Origin: Ligula intestinalis
Taxonomy: Eukaryota; Platyhelminthes; Cestoda; Diphyllobothriidea; Diphyllobothriidae
Reading direction: 5' to 3'
Length of the DNA stretch: 64,000 nucleotides
Assembly: GCA_036362985.1 (NCBI GenBank)
Contig: JAYGXS010000004.1
Coordinates: 14,243,379-14,307,378, forward strand
Shown here: positions 1-10,349 of the stretch, one piece after another
Numbering within the stretch: the first letter of the stretch is position 1
Layout: each line of letters opens with the position of its first letter
Notes under the pieces: model-generated
Databases searched by the model: none
Told to the model about the DNA's origin: nothing
The model's input: only the letters and a program-made list of their open reading frames with translations
Translations under genes and position numbers: made by a program

Positions 1-214
1 GTAGTGGCAGAATGACAACCATTAACGTTGTAGATTGAAAATATCCTCAGTTACTGCATCAGTGCTGCATTTGTTGTACTACTGGCTACACTCGGTTCGC
101 TGACCCCTCCACCGATTGTGAACGGAATTCCCTTGTACCGCTTCACACTGGGACGCACTGTCTCTCTAGGCAGACGAACATCAACAAATGTCAATATTCT
201 GAATCGGCTAGACA

Positions 215-395
215 ACGAACTCAGTGGTTGGAAAGTTGGGCTTCTGATCAAAAGGTCACAAGTTCGAGCCCGCTCGAGGGTTGCACCACTTGGGGTCGGG
301 TATGACCAGCTAATGAGCCAGAAATTGCCAATAGAGTCCTCCTTGTTTTGGTCAGCAATATTAGCCCATGCATTGCACAATATCTGCTTATAAAT
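215..395 (+). mobile_element. tRNA-derived SINE, family S1, copy 1
   Basis: A tRNA-like head has an A-box-like stretch (ACTCAGTGGTTGG near 220) and a B box (AAGTTCGAGCCC near 260). A body with the family signature GGGTATGACCAGCTAATGAG follows, then CCAGAAATTG near 320. Other copies lie near 34.3, 45.8, 55.4 and 63.6 kb. In this copy about ten bases are missing from the hairpin that follows GGGTATGACC. Such elements are normally transcribed by RNA polymerase III and mobilised by LINE proteins; that role is inferred from the class. Confidence 0.6.
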
Positions 396-399
396 AGTT

Positions 400-848
400 T
401 GAGATTTATTTTTGCCAAATTTCCTGTGGGTGACGCACACACAATACCTAGGGCGCTGCTGCTGCTGTCTCAAGGCCAGGCCAGCTCTCCTACGCAAAAG
501 TAGTGGTAACCGACCTCATTTCGCGTAGGTCAGCTGGCCTGCGTCTGGCAGTGTCCACAGCGTGCTCAATGCGACAGCTTGACCATCAATTTCGACGATG
601 CTCACCGTAAACCCCGCAATAGGTTGATGCAGAAATGGCGACTTTCGCTGCATCTACCTCACTCACTCACTTGAGCCCGGTTACAAGACATAGACAAGAA
701 GATCGGAAGCGAGATCGAGCGCGAGGCCGCCCCTCCAACGGGTGTCACAACACCTGGCTAGGATTTCAGCTACGTGGGGCTGCCATAAAGATCACATTAA
801 GGGCCAGTCTAGTGAGACAGACTTACGAGCACCCATCACTTGTACTTG
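400..848. other. No gene seen; partial EF repeat
   Basis: No supported gene. The part at about 730-835 matches the dispersed EF family (shared string GCCATAAAGATCACATTAAG and an upstream CACCTGGCTAGG). The rest looks like unique or decayed non-coding DNA. Confidence 0.4.
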
Positions 849-1924
849 TTACGGCTGTGATCATGCCTGATCTAGCCGGCCTCAATGATGTCACGAACGG
901 TACCTCTCCATGCGTGACGATTAGCGGCAGCAGATCTGGAAAGCTCCACCCAGTCTCTTCTCCAGCGATGGAGACCGAAGATAGAAGGTCCAAGAACTGA
1001 TTCCATGCATTGACGGACGGTGTCGAGCCAAGTCTTCAAGTTGCCCTCCCCTTCGACGTTTCCAGATGGGCTGCGGCGGTGGGTCGAGGGCAGCATAGCA
1101 AAGCTCGTGGGGCGGACGACGGATAACGTGTCCAAACCACCTCAGTCGCCTCTCTTGAATGGTTTGAAATATCCTCGTGATACGATCGCAGCGGATGCGG
1201 ACTGTTTCATTTGAGATGAACTCGCTATACTTAACTCGCAGGATCGTCCTCAGGCACCGGTGGTCAAAGACCTCCAGTCTTCGCTCATCTTCAGAGCGCA
1301 CAGCCCAGCATGCACATCCATAGAGGAGGACTGACCGGATGGATGCACGGTATATACGAATCTTTGTGGTGATGGAGATGTCACATCGGATCCATAGGCA
1401 CTTTGGAAGGATTGAGAAAACCCAGCAAGCAGCATCGATACGGGAGAGAATGTCATCCTTGCTCTGCCCATTCGGTAGCAGCCTCGCCCCGAGGTATTTA
1501 AAGCTGTATACTTCTTCAAGTTAATGGCCATAAATCTCCAGGCGCGCCTTCTCCTGGTCAGGGATGAAGGTGGAGAACAACTTCGTCTTTCCGGAATTTA
1601 TGGACATACCAACCGGCATAGCGATCTCATTTAACCGCGACACTACCGACTGTAGGCCACCAAAGCTTGAGGCTAACACCACAATATCGTTGGCGTAGTC
1701 GATATCAGTTAGCCGGCGTCTGGGTGCAAGCTCCACACCGTCCTCTTCATGTAGGGCTTTGCCGAGAATCCAGTAAATGACGTAGTTAAGCAGAATGGGT
1801 GAAACTATGCAGCCCTGTTGGACACCAGACCGGATATCGAACGACTGAGAGAGATTGTTGTGGACCAGGACTCGTGCGGTGGTAGACCGATAGCAGGCCC
1901 TAATCATGGCAATGGGTTTGGTCA
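849..1924 (-). mobile_element. 5'-truncated RTE-type LINE copy
   Basis: This minus-strand copy matches the RTE element at 39369-40440 at roughly 90% by eye over its length. It covers the C-terminal half of the reverse transcriptase, starting just after motif A. The frame at 1925-1521 and 1301-921 encodes the fingers/palm end, with the catalytic box altered to YAND (in DIDYANDIVVLAS). The conserved tail (RRLRWFGHVIRR) follows. A TAA at 1521-1523 and a one-base frameshift near 1055 break the frame. After the shift the true C-terminus continues in another frame to the stop at 872. The 5' end at about 1924 is abrupt, as expected of incomplete target-primed reverse transcription. The element is dead. 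Confidence 0.85.
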
Positions 1925-2639
1925 CGCTCTCTCTTCCCTCTCAAACGGAGCAGTGGCAAGACGACTGGATGTTCTGTTTGGCAAAACTAAACAGCCGACC
2001 TTCACGTACTACACATACGATTACACCACAAATTCCAGACTTCTGTAAGCGTAGTACGGACCTCGCATGCGTCAGAGTACCACATAGGCAACAGTAAAGA
2101 GTCCTCGCAACCTGACTCCTTCCTCCAGTCAATCCCAAATACTCATCATGAGGGCTGAGTTATTCCATCAGTTAGTCGCCTTCGCAACTTCAAGTCCGTC
2201 AAATTTATGAATGTTATTGGGAGATGCGCTGATGGAGATAGTGTGGGTAGCCACGAAAGGACGCAAGCACATGCGCGCGTCACAGCAGCGCGCCATGTGT
2301 CACACGGAAGGCAACACACGATGGCTGCTCACGTTGGCCATTAGTGAAGGGACCAATAGGGAACAAAGGCCGCTGGTCCTTAAATAAGTTGCCACCACCG
2401 ACACGACGCGGCACACTGCTGCTGGGACACGGGACTCTGTCGCCCTAGAAGAGAGGCTGCTACCGATACGAGACCGACGACAGAACAGGCGCTGCTGACG
2501 GACACAGGACAAGCTGTCAGACCCACATAAGACAGAACTGATGTACAAACAGAAACAGTGACAGCTAACTATTATCCGCTGCCCTACTTGCCTCCCTTTC
2601 CTAACACGCAACTGTGGGTGATAATCAGTGTCGACGCAG
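1925..2639. other. No gene seen
   Basis: No convincing coding region or repeat match on either strand. This would be intronic if TRIP4 continues leftwards beyond its second visible exon. Confidence 0.4.
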
Positions 2640-2790
2640 GCACACCCAAGGTTATAACAGTCTAATATCACTTAAAACTAATTTACGCGCAAGTCACCGT
2701 CCCTGCATCACCCTGCTGTGGAACATATGGGGGAGATCGGGGAAATCGACGGTCAAACTGTTGGATCCTACTCTACAAGAGGTTCGCTGC
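2640..2790 (+). repeat. Dispersed EF repeat, partial
   Basis: The stretch with CAAGTCACCGTCCCTGCATC and the trailing ATCGACGGTCAAACTGTTGG recurs in similar form near 10.3, 17.35 and 24.75 kb. Only the right part of the family consensus is present here. Confidence 0.55.
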
Positions 2791-3011
2791 CAGCCGCTCC
2801 CACCGCTCTTGGAAGAATGTCAGGAGATAAGGAGGCTGGAATATTTTACTTTTGACATGTAACCGCGATATTTAATGGGGAAGCAGTCCAGCACATAACC
2901 CTAGATACCTCCCCGTGAAGTCTACAACGGTGCCTCAAACGGCTTTCATACAAAATAAGATGGAACAAGTAACGAAATTAAGGAAGAAAAAGAGCGCGCG
3001 AATGGGGGTAC

Positions 3012-3268
3012 CTCCTCGTAGACACATTTGTTAGCGAAATCAATACAGAGACGTGAGGAGTCGAGGCGGGAGGCGTGACGCTGGGCCCTCAACTCCTCAA
3101 CCCGCTTGGCTACACGGGCCCGCGTTTCGGGATCCAGCCAGGCTGCCGCCGCACCCGAGCCCTCGCTGACAAAGTAGTCCAGCTCGTCGTCTATGACACG
3201 CGTACGCTGAGCAGTGGTGGCATCAAAGTGCAGTAGACGATCACGCTGTAGAACGGCCGTGACGAGAC
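3012..3268 (-). other. TRIP4: TRIP4 exon 2
   Basis: The 257-base exon begins after the acceptor CCTACCTAG on the minus strand and ends at GAGGAG|GTACCC (GT at 3011-3010). The acceptor choice is decided by reading frame. It completes a split glycine codon and gives GLVTAVLQRDRLLHFD, which lines up without gaps with the family. An alternative AG at 3247-3246 would put a stop in frame. Confidence 0.85.
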
Positions 3269-5297
3269 CTAGGTAGGCAAGCATGTGAAAGGAGAAAGGT
3301 AGGGAGTGGAAGAGAGATAGGCTACTCGCCACATTCGGCGAACGTTCCTGACTTCAATAAATAAGTGTTACTCAAACGTAGCAAGGAGTACTATACCAAA
3401 CTAACTTTTATAAAATGACGGACGGGTGGCGTATGGAAGCCCTGTAATGGATGCTCCTCGAAAATCTCTCTGTCAAAATGCGTTTAAAGTCATGGCTTGG
3501 GAGATTGCCTGACAGTCGGACATTACCTCCCTTTAAAAGTTGTTTATACAGAAAAAACTGCCTAAACGGTTTACTATCATCACCGTTAAACGGAATACAA
3601 AATGAAAAGCTCCCGCAGCTTGGACCTGCTACGCTGAGACGAGAATAGGAACCCCAGTAATAGGAGAGACCTTGTGCTAAACTTCAGAAAGGGCATATAT
3701 ACTCGTGTTCTAAATATACTATTAAGAAGATGAATTGGCGAACATACGTTTTTTTCCATAATTCTCATCAGGCCTTTACATTTATAGGGTAATTAAGTAA
3801 ATTGACTACCAGCTCCCCCTAACGCGGATCAAATGTTGACCCCGTTTTGACCCCCCATTCCCCCTCCCCTGACAACCGTCCTTCCTTGTTTCTACTAACC
3901 CGCATAGTCAATTTACTTAATTACCCTATAAATGTAAAGGCCTGATGAGAATTATCGAAAACAAACGTATGTTCGCCAATTCATCTTCTGAATTTTTCAA
4001 TGGGAATTTTCGCAAATATACTATTAACCTTAATCCGAATCCCCGTGGACGTCGGCGCAAGGTCACCTACATTACCGGGGTTCCTAGTCCTCTGCGCTTA
4101 TTGGTACTTGATAATTCCCCCAAGAAGACGGAACATCCGTGAGTCTAGTTGCTGGCTAGCTGGTGCGTCCACAGGTGGTGGATAGCGGAACGGTTTCCGG
4201 CGAAATAAAGAGGCTAATGGGTCTGGCAAATACGCAGTCGCGGACCAGCAGCGGCACTATAACATGGCAATCTCGAACCACCATCAAATACCTTTGCTTG
4301 CCACTACTGCCTTGTGATTAGGTTCTTGAGCTAGGGGATACAACATCGAACAAATAAACTAAGCGGCTGTTGGGAGCCCGCCTGTATTCAAAATCTCCAA
4401 GATCCCTCATGCAACTCCCTACAGTCCCTATCTTAGCCCTACCAATAGTGAGAACGGCGTTAAGTAGGCTGAATTAAGTCTGAATTCGAGGAATAAACGC
4501 GGCTTACCTTTACCAAGATGAAGTAAAAGTTCGAGTGAGCGACACATGATCGTTACTATTACTGCTATTACGACTACTGCTACTACTACCGCCAGCAAAG
4601 ACATGGCCACAAAGAAGCCCTCACGACTGAAAGGTTTCTGTTGGATACGTAGCTTGCGCTTAGGTTCTAGTCTAGGCAACAATACTTTTGGAATATTTCC
4701 TACACAAATGACTCATCGTGACTGCTGCAAAACGCCGAAACTGGGAGGCAATTTAGACTTACCATCTTCTAGGCGTTTTTGTGCATCAATTCCCTGGTTG
4801 TACTCCTGCAGGAGATCATCGTCTTCGTAATCCGTGTCGTCAAGTTCCGTCTTCGCCCACTCTCCCTGCTCCTTTTGAGATTCAGTAACTCCGAGTTCCT
4901 GCCTGTTTTCGCAAGAAGTTGTCTCCGTACTGCCCCCGGCGCCGCCACCACGCCTGTGACGCCCCCGCGACTTGTTAACACAGGGTGGCGTAGGCGTGCC
5001 TGGTGCCCAGGGTGTTGAATGCAGTCTGTTGAGCAGTTTACGTGCAGCATTTGTGCTCGACTGCACCAGTTTGCGCTGCTCCGGCGTGAGCACCATGGCG
5101 CCGCAGAAGAAGCAGGAACCGGGGCCTTCCTGTTCACAGACGATGCGGCCACAGGCGGTGCAGTTACCGACCAACTGATGGCGTACGGCTAGACACTGAC
5201 AAGGATGCCGCCCAGGCAGAAGTACCACCATGCGATCAGCGGCGGTACCGCCCTCGTGGAAGAGCGGCACAAACTTCTTTTTGGGTTTCGTTGCCAT
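3012..5297 (-). CDS. TRIP4: TRIP4 / ASC-1 (activating signal cointegrator 1), 5' part, two exons
   Basis: ASC-1 is a subunit of the ASC-1 complex with the helicase ASCC3 and ASCC1/2, which acts in transcriptional coactivation, alkylation repair and ribosome quality control (known for the family). Exon 1 is 5297-4763 and exon 2 is 3268-3012, joined in phase 1, giving 264 visible residues. Residues 26-66 hold the C2HC5 zinc finger: PGRHPC and then Cys33, 35, 46, 49, 54, 62 and 65 with His40, including CGRIVCEQEGPG and CFFCG. A low-complexity Gly/Arg linker and an acidic patch follow. Exon 2 then gives RDRLLHFD, RVIDDELDYF and QRHASRL, all close to vertebrate TRIP4. The C-terminal ASCH domain is not visible and the frame leaves the last exon at a donor site, so the gene continues left of the window. 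The animal N-terminal domain is also absent (see the start-site entry). Confidence 0.9.
3737..3774 (-). ncRNA. Hammerhead ribozyme-like motif (degenerate)
   Basis: Minus strand: GGC, CTGATGA, an 8-base helix II region GAATTATG, GAAA, a short helix III region ending TTC, then GCC. Relative to its inverted partner, the base closing helix II has changed from C to G and the third helix III pair is lost. It is probably inactive. Confidence 0.5.
3939..3977 (+). ncRNA. Hammerhead ribozyme motif (type I layout)
   Basis: In order: helix I strand GGC (3939-3941), the invariant CTGATGA (3942-3948), a minimal helix II GA/TC capped by ATTA, the invariant GAAA (3957-3960), helix III AAC/GTT around an 8-base loop, C17 of a TTC cleavage triplet at 3974, then GCC closing helix I. 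All core bases match the hammerhead consensus. Helices I and III are short, like the minimal hammerheads described from Penelope-like elements. Self-cleavage is inferred. Confidence 0.6.
4763..5297 (-). other. TRIP4: TRIP4 exon 1 (zinc-finger exon)
   Basis: The coding part of exon 1 has 178 codons plus one base. The donor reads GAAGATG|GTAAGT on the minus strand, with the GT at 4762-4761. It encodes the start MATKPKKKFV, the zinc finger, a Ser/Gly/Arg-rich linker with no clear counterpart in vertebrates, and the acidic segment DDTDYEDDDLLQ. Confidence 0.85.
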
Positions 5298-5330
5298 TTA
5301 AAAGCTGTGGGAAGAGAGGGCGGGACAAAA
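5298..5330 (-). promoter_or_regulatory. Splice acceptor just upstream of the TRIP4 start codon
   Basis: The minus strand has a pyrimidine-rich run ending CTCTTCCCACAG at 5305. Seven bases (CTTTTAA) follow and then the ATG at 5297-5295. The TAA immediately before the ATG is in frame, so no upstream exon can be translated into this frame. The acceptor therefore serves a 5'UTR intron or spliced-leader trans-splicing, which is common in flatworms. Confidence 0.6.
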
Positions 5331-7448
5331 AAGACTGACTTTATGCTAAAGTTTGAAATACACTAAACCCCTAGGTCAAGCGGGTGGGAAAAATAGATCC
5401 ACCGAAACCAGTGCATTTCGCTGGCTTTGCGAATTTTGTTGATAATTTTACGTGAGGCCATGGACAAAATAAAAGTTGGCGAACCAGGAAAGGTCTTTTA
5501 AGGGCTGTTTTTTACTCCTGTCTCAGGCATGCGGAAGACAGGAAGCGACAGGAGACTTGATTTTGTATGTTCCCTTAGCTTCCAATTATGCATAGCTCTA
5601 TGTGCAATGAACGATCGCGCTAGCAGTCCGAACTGCTAACAATCCATGACAAGAAGATTTTAAAAACAGACAGACTGCAGCGAAGTTTGGAACCCAATCG
5701 ACCGAAAGATGCGGCGCACCTCGACCAATGGAGATACGGAGATTGCGTCAGATGTCAAAGGTGAGCTAGCCCTCTCAGTCATCTGTCACAGAGACCAAGG
5801 ACATGCATTGATTGTGTCAATGGCAGAAAAAATGCACCGATTTTTTTTATTTTGCCTAGCTCCAGAACGTTACAGTTTCAGCCGTTTCTACAGCTATCCA
5901 GTATAAAGACGTTGCGACTATAACTTTGAGTGCAAGTCGCCATTAAACGAGATATTTATGTGATAGCGAGGCTAAAAAGCATCGGTCGAGAACAGATATT
6001 TAGTAGAAATCTAGCGGATTTATTCAGCAGACCGTTCCGCAGATCAGAGCCACACCGAAATTGGGCATCGGATCACCTCTTAGTAGATACTGTGAAATGA
6101 GACTTCTTAAAAGCACCACGAAGGTGAAAAAAATTGGCATCCATAACTGTTTTTATGCTCAGCGCGACGTGCGGACAAGAATTAGCGATGCTGTCGAAAA
6201 CTGCATAAACTATCGGAAATAAATACTCTGATCTATACCATGGCATCTGTTTGCCCCTGGCACGATCCACCACAATAGTGAGCCGGTGCGGGCGAACAGT
6301 TATTAGCCAAAGAGTAGCCAGGACGGGTTTGGATTCAATAATCTTTGCCAGCTCTCATGTTGTTTCAGTCTATGTCGTTATATCTGTCAAGAAGCATAAA
6401 TACTATTTCTACTCCCGGAAGCAAGGAGGTAGAGAAATTGCATCCGGTAATTATGCAAAATGTTGCGGCTATCGATTTCTAAACATATATGGTCAATGCA
6501 TATCTGAAAATTCAAACTGAAGCGTGCTGCCACAACCCTCGCAAGATTGTCTTATGTTCGCAACAGGTGCCTTTGTCGGCCCTAAAAAGCAATCTTCTGG
6601 TCGACGATTCCTCGACCTTAGCCTCACGTTGGTTCACCGCCGCCCCTACCTTACCTGGAGAACCAGCACTTCATGGACGTCCCCAGTATGGAGCAGCAAA
6701 CACCAAGACTAGAGGTTATATTGCTGGGCTTGTGCTTGAAGATAGATGCATGATGTCAGAAATGACAAGGTAATTTTTTTAAATCAGATGTTCATGGACA
6801 CACTGCTCGACTGTTATGAATAGGGGTCATTGGAAGACTAAATGGCTCGAGATTAAGCATCCAAGCAAAGCAGAACATCCAAAAACAGAACCTACACGTT
6901 TAATATAGCCCAAGGAAAGAAATAGCGAAGCGCAAAGGACAGGCGAGAAAATTCTCTGACGACCACTTAAGTTGTATCCAAGACTATAATGTAACAAAAA
7001 TAAACACTCAAGTCATATAAACTTGGATGAAATATAATAGTTCACGAACTAACAGGGAGGAACGGATAGACAAAATTAATAATCCAGGCTAGTTTGGGAC
7101 TCGTGCAAAAAGTGTCGAACCAAACTTCAGGAAAATATAACCGAAAAACTAGCTTATTATACCAGGCAGTGCGATCAAACAACAAGAGCGTAAGTTGTGT
7201 TTATGAAGACGTTTTTGAAAATTAACCGTGTTATTTTGATTTTGGCTTACAATTCCTTATATGATTTCTTGAATTTCGTCAAAACTGCGTTTCTTATCTA
7301 TACCGGATTGCTTGCTGCCGATAGGAAGTAAAGAATGATAGTAGCTGGCCCATATGTGCAAGTAATAATTTCTTCGTTTGACTGACGCAAAACAAGTAGT
7401 TTCTGAAATATTTTGAGTTTTTAAAATTTTTGCTGTTTTTTTATCTTC
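5331..7448. other. No gene seen
   Basis: AT-rich non-coding DNA. Short open frames here (for example 5709-5906 and 6489-6773) lack recognisable domains and look like chance. If TRIP4 has a non-coding leader exon or promoter, it would lie in this stretch, but I see nothing decisive. Confidence 0.4.
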
Positions 7449-7550
7449 TCTGATAATGGCCTCTTCTATGGACCCAAAGTTCAGAATAATAAAATTGCCA
7501 TTCCAGAGATTGCGTCTTCTTCTTCTTTGCAATAAGAACCTGTGGAACGC
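7449..7550 (+). repeat. Degenerate hammerhead-tail repeat (family 2)
   Basis: Contains TCTGATAATGG and then a decayed core. The family tail follows: AATAATAAAATTGCC, CCAGAGATTGCG and TCTTCTTCTTC. It parallels the better copies at 36121 and 50878. The catalytic GAAA is lost. Confidence 0.45.
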
Positions 7551-7679
7551 ATTCATTATACATGTAACGGAGAGAAGCAGACCGTTTGAAAACCCTATTT
7601 ACAGATAGATGCTGTCAGATCATGCCTGTCTTTCAAATTCATATACATTATCTACATCGTTGTTGTCTACTAAATGTAT

Positions 7680-7850
7680 GACAAGCATGCAAAGTAATAT
7701 TGAGCCATCTTTTGAATGTGTCGACACTTTCAGCAAGAACAACCGAGGAAGGAAGCTCATTCCATTCTTCAATGACCCGTTGGGAGAAGAAATTGGCCCG
7801 CACTTCTATTTTGGCATGGTGTTTCTTCAGTTTGTACGGATGACATATTT
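7680..7850 (-). pseudogene. LINE reverse transcriptase C-terminal relic
   Basis: The minus strand gives an open stretch with the conserved LINE tail: KKHHAKIEVRANFFS, QRVIEEWNELPSS and AESVDTFKRWLN. This block ends CR1/L2-type LINE proteins. It is closely related to the relic at 36392-36860 and sits at a similar distance from a family-2 hammerhead tail. Nothing of the catalytic domain is present. Confidence 0.7.
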
Positions 7851-7859
7851 GCTTCTATT

Positions 7860-9470
7860 CGTGCTTTTTGCATGTGTTCATATGTACGCCATTACCCCCA
7901 CGGCGGCCTACGGGCATATCTTACGCGCATTCAGCAGCTGTAGTGCATCCTACATAATTCACAAGGAACCCCCAGGAACGAACTGGTGCGCCGAATTTCT
8001 CGCAGCTGCATGATGTTACGGCATAAATGCTGCTTAACATGTCTTGATCAGTGGGGTGAGTATGTTAAGCATGAGTACTATTATTTATGCACAACCGGCT
8101 TGCCCATGTGTCTGTGAACGTTCTCCTGCCTAATTACCAACAGATGTTAGGCCAATTTATCATTAAAACCTTTTTGATTGGCTTGATTCTAGTCTCGAGA
8201 GCTGGCTAGCCCCTTTCTTGCTTATTCACAACGCAGGTATTGTGGCTCATTCATATGGCGGTTGTGCGCCAGTAACCGAAACAAATGTCGCCCTAACTTA
8301 TCATCGGAGAAGCCTATTTATCCGTCCGCAGCACGTGATTCTCCTACATTGCTTTAAAAGTGACGGAAACTCTACCTTTTCTTAGTAGAGTGGGAAGTTG
8401 TGAGGCCGATTTACATCCGAGATCGCACGAAATACGTCACTATAAACATCCATCGATAAGACGTGTACTCACTTTGAAAAATGCGCATTTGCAAAATTCA
8501 CCCTTTCTTTCTCTTTTCGATGTAACACAGACCTAAAGATGTACACAGAGCTAGCGACTATGCAGCAATCAGATGAATGCCAAAAAGTGTCTACACTCAC
8601 ATTAGATTGATGCATTCAAACGGCTGGGAACTTTTTCATTGGTGGAACATTCAGTGGCTTTGTGGCAAATGGCTGAGATTGAGTCATAAAAGATGAGTAA
8701 ATGTCCATGCATGCTCATTCTTATACAGTTCACAGACGGAAAACAAAGACCGTGAATTAATAAAGATAAATGTATCAGAAGGTCGTGCGTGTGCGTTTGC
8801 CGACTTTCTTGTCTGAGCGCGTTTATCTGCCAGCTAGACGGGCCTGTAGGATTCACGTCATTTTCTACGCTGTGAGAAAGAGAGTGCATAGTGCTCCAAA
8901 ACTTTCGTATGAATGTGGATCATGTGATATGCTTTATAGGAAATATGACGTAATTAATGGATACTATGTATCAGGAATGAACATTTCACGGTCTGAAAAA
9001 AAAACACATTTAAAACTTTTTCAACTGAAAACGGCTGTTCTTCATGTTTAAAAGTTTAAAAAGGCGTAATTTTCTACTAACCTAGTGCAAGAAAGAATGT
9101 CTTCACATATTTTCTGTAAAATATATTTGCATTCACAAGGGCGTCGAAAATAAATGAGAATACAACATTTTGCCCAGATAGCCATTCTTTAAGGTGGGCT
9201 GCTTATATCCAGTGGTCGGATAAGAAGTCAGAAGAAACCAGATCAGATGAACCAAAACGCTGTGAGATTGGCTCAGCACGAACGTTGCTCGGGCTGTGAT
9301 ACGTCAATGCGAACCCATAACCACTGCCAGTCACGGCGTTTTTGGACGCACACCCGGTCTTAGGTCTTTACGTCATGTCAACTTTTATGCTCAATCGCCT
9401 CATCAGCTGTCTTACAGGTAGCAGACAAGTGCGTGGGAGGAGAAGAACGAGCGTGAACTTGACTTTTAGA
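7860..9470. other. No gene seen; AT-rich old repeats
   Basis: No supported coding region. The part around 8940-9170 (for example AGGCGTAATTTTCTACTAA) resembles inverted fragments near 44.1 and 55.7 kb and is probably an old, strongly decayed repeat. Confidence 0.35.
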
Positions 9471-9479
9471 AGCTATAGT

Positions 9480-9760
9480 TTGCCCTCTCCGCATGCAACT
9501 ATCGCTTTTCGTGGCTGCTAAAACCTGCGCACGCACCAGTGCCTGCCTATTCACAGTCCGGCCTGGCCAATCATCTCCCTGTGTTCGAGTCACACGCGAA
9601 CGCGCTGTAGACGCTGTGATGACTCCAGCGCTTTCACATTTTGGACTCGGCCATTTGGGCTGCAGACTCACACTCGTCCGATTGTCAAATTCCTCGAATT
9701 TAGTCTCCACTGTCTCGCTACAGGCTATACACATACTTAAAAGACTACGCGTGCTACGCG
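9480..9760 (+). repeat. Dispersed family A repeat, diverged copy
   Basis: Shares the order of landmarks seen in family A: GGCCTGGCCAATCA, then GTGATGACTCCAGCGC, then CGTCCGATTGTCAAATTCCTC. The right end of the family is missing or too decayed to recognise. Confidence 0.45.
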
Positions 9761-10009
9761 AATATTCATGTTTATTACTTACCAGCAGCTGCTCGCTTTT
9801 CACCTGCAAGCATGTAATTAACGTATTTATTCCAACTTTTCTTTCGTATCCCTACATGTCCTAACCATCTTGCTGCCACTAGGCAGCTCAAAGGCGTTTG
9901 CCTATCTCTCGCTTAATAAACTGATACGAATAATAGATGCGATACGAATCGTTGTTTGGAAGGTAACCAACTGGCGGGATTATTGGGATCGCATGGTCAG
10001 CCCAGTGTG

Positions 10010-10345
10010 TTTCTGCAGAAAAGCTGACTGCGAACTGAGAGTCGGACTTCAATGCAGCCCTTATAACACCCCCATTCAGCTGGGATCCGAGCCACATTCC
10101 CTTTGCTACGGTTTTCTTGTTTGTGGTGGCCCACATTGCGTGGGCCTGCGCCCGTTCCCATAGCCTGTCTTCTTAACTATGTCTTTACGTGGATCTCAGA
10201 CAGGGGGAGTGGAGATGTGAGTAAGGCAGCTGCAGCGCAAGTCTACTCCCATTATAATCCTGTGCAAGTCCCCGTTTCTGCACCACCATGCTGTGGAGCA
10301 CTTGGTGGATCTTGCCAAAGCTGACGTTCGAACTGTCCTCATATA
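10010..10345 (+). repeat. Dispersed EF repeat, long copy
   Basis: Left part: CTGAGAGTCGGACTTC, then CATTCAGCTGGGATCCGAGC. Right part: CAAGTCCCCGTTTCTGC, CTGTGGAGCACTTGG and GACGTTCGAACTGTC. The same two parts in the same order occur near 17.2-17.4 and 24.6-24.8 kb, which defines one composite family of about 330 bp. Confidence 0.55.
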
Positions 10346-10349
10346 ATTC

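Larger units (their letters stand above)
3726..3987. repeat. Inverted repeat with divergent hammerhead motifs
   Basis: Two arms of about 83 bases (3726-3808 and 3905-3987) are nearly perfect reverse complements, separated by a 96-base spacer rich in C runs. Each arm contains one hammerhead-like motif pointing outward. A transcript across the unit could fold into a long hairpin. Confidence 0.85.
3269..4762 (-). other. TRIP4: TRIP4 intron 1 with an inverted-repeat insertion
   Basis: Intron of 1,494 bases with GT-AG ends on the minus strand. It carries the hammerhead-bearing inverted repeat at 3726-3987. The remainder (3275-3720 and 4000-4760) has no supported gene. A short imperfect ACT-rich triplet tract lies at about 4548-4585. 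Confidence 0.75.
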
